From: Coriobacteriia bacterium
GTDB lineage: Bacteria > Actinomycetota > Coriobacteriia > Coriobacteriales > QAMH01
DNA length: 5,721 nucleotides
Assembly (NCBI GenBank): GCA_900758075.1
Contig: CAAEQF010000108.1
Span: forward strand, 1-5,721
Reading direction: 5' to 3'
Below, piece by piece: positions 4,988 through 5,721 of this stretch (positions are counted from its first letter, which is position 1; each line of letters begins with the position of its first letter). The position numbers and the translations under genes were made by a program. A model generated the notes under the pieces. The model did no database searches, had not been told where the DNA came from, and saw only the letters and a list, made by a program, of their open reading frames with translations.

Positions 4988-5721
4988 TTACTTCCCGGGA
5001 AGGTACCGGGCGGTTTTCGCAAGCTCCTGTTCCCCAAAGACCCGGCAGACCGCAGATTGGTACTCGTCGACTTTTCTCGCCTTTCTGAGAGCTCGCTGAA
5101 CAGCGGCCGGTGCCGCAAACGCGAACTTGGCGTAGGACCACCACTCCTTCATGCGCGCCACCGCGTTACCGCCCATCTCCTCCTCGTAGGCGGAAAACAG
5201 CGCGTCGTGGAAGCGGTGGAGCTCTTCTCGGGTGGCAGCCGGCCCGCCTCCGAGCATGCGCGCCAGCGCCGGATTCGCGAGAATCCCGCGGCCGAGCATC
5301 ACATGGCACGTGCCCGGGTACCGCGATGCAAGCGATGCGACGTCTTCGCAGGTGAACAGATCGCCGTTGTAGGCAACGGGAAACGGCGCCCGCGCGAGCG
5401 CCCTACCGTAGAGCTCCTTGCGCGGGATGCCCCGGTACAGGTCGCTCTGAACGCGGGGATGCACGATGAGCTCGCAAAGGGGGTACCTGCAATACAGGTC
5501 CAAAACCTGCTCGAACTCGGCATCGTCGTGCACGCCTACCCTGGTCTTGACCGAGACGGGCAGCGGGGACCGAGCGCACGCATCTTCGAGGAACGCCTCG
5601 AGCTCTTCGAGATGGCCGAGAAACCCGGAGCCCTTCCCCTTTGTGGTCACGGTTTTGGAAGGACACCCCAAGTTGAGGTTGACCTCCCCATAGCCCATGT
5701 CCGCCAGGAGACGCGCAGCCC
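4988..5721 (-). CDS. dus: tRNA-dihydrouridine synthase, partial (5' end outside window)
   Basis: Dus enzymes use FMN and NADPH to reduce specific uridines in tRNA to dihydrouridine. The gene runs off the right edge, so about 244 C-terminal codons are seen; ATG 5698 is internal, since the frame continues upstream as AARLLAD. The visible part starts just before GYGEVNLNLGCPSKTV, whose GCPS cysteine is the catalytic acid of the family. It is followed by KGKGSGF, VSVKTRVG, LIVHPRVQSDLYRG (phosphate- and FMN-binding side), VAYNGDLFT and VMLGRGILANPAL, the full TIM-barrel motif series in order. The remaining ~85 residues form the C-terminal helical tRNA-binding domain (EEMGGNAVARMKEWWSYAKF). The gene appears intact to its TAA at 4988-4990, directly against the palindrome cluster. 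The GCPSKTV form recalls DusC and related clostridial/actinobacterial enzymes, but the subfamily is not assigned. Confidence 0.92.
   Translation of the reverse strand, partial: AARLLADMGYGEVNLNLGCPSKTVTTKGKGSGFLGHLEELEAFLEDACARSPLPVSVKTRVGVHDDAEFEQVLDLYCRYPLCELIVHPRVQSDLYRGIPRKELYGRALARAPFPVAYNGDLFTCEDVASLASRYPGTCHVMLGRGILANPALARMLGGGPAATREELHRFHDALFSAYEEEMGGNAVARMKEWWSYAKFAFAAPAAVQRALRKARKVDEYQSAVCRVFGEQELAKTARYLPGK

Noticed and set aside
4991..5002. Perfect palindrome CTTCCCGGGAAG at the dus 3' end
   Set aside because: It falls in the last dus codons (LPGK) and is short; it can arise by chance, and no related copy was noticed.

Overview
This GC-rich window comes from a bacterial chromosome. 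Protein styles (a SufE/SufS pair, a KGKGSGF-type tRNA-dihydrouridine synthase, an EAL protein with appended PAS domains) suggest an anaerobic actinobacterium of the Coriobacteriia/Eggerthellaceae kind. That placement is inferred from recognition, not from a search.

The left 2.3 kb (+ strand) is a tight, intact three-gene operon: a SufE-like sulfur acceptor (112-564), a small uncharacterised protein whose C-terminal half resembles an acyl carrier protein without the phosphopantetheine serine (557-997), and a SufS-type cysteine desulfurase (1052-2284). A probable intrinsic terminator for an upstream transcript lies at 28-68. No SufB/C/D scaffold gene is visible, so the set looks like a stand-alone sulfur-mobilisation (CSD-like) module with a middle protein of unknown role.

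The middle 2.5 kb (2221-4717, - strand) is a gene graveyard. Next to sufS and convergent with it is the C-terminal tail of a selenide, water dikinase (selD; DPQTSGG motif), frameshifted and lacking its N-terminal part. It is fused directly to the 3' end of a long broken signalling gene whose domain order is EAL - PAS - PAS-like - PAS - degenerate GGDEF. That gene has lost its 5' end, has a deletion plus frameshift inside the EAL domain, an in-frame TAG between EAL and PAS, and a one-base frameshift between PAS segments.

At 4718-4986 a cluster of GC-rich imperfect palindromes (two clear copies about 123 bp apart and a third shared arm) separates the broken EAL gene from the 3' end of a tRNA-dihydrouridine synthase gene (4988-5721, - strand, 5' end outside the window). 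The palindromes begin immediately after the dus stop codon and end where recognisable EAL sequence begins, so they mark the truncation point and may also end dus transcription.

The coherent working system is the sulfur operon. The most informative structure is the decay zone: a c-di-GMP-type gene and a selenium gene have collapsed into each other between two healthy loci.
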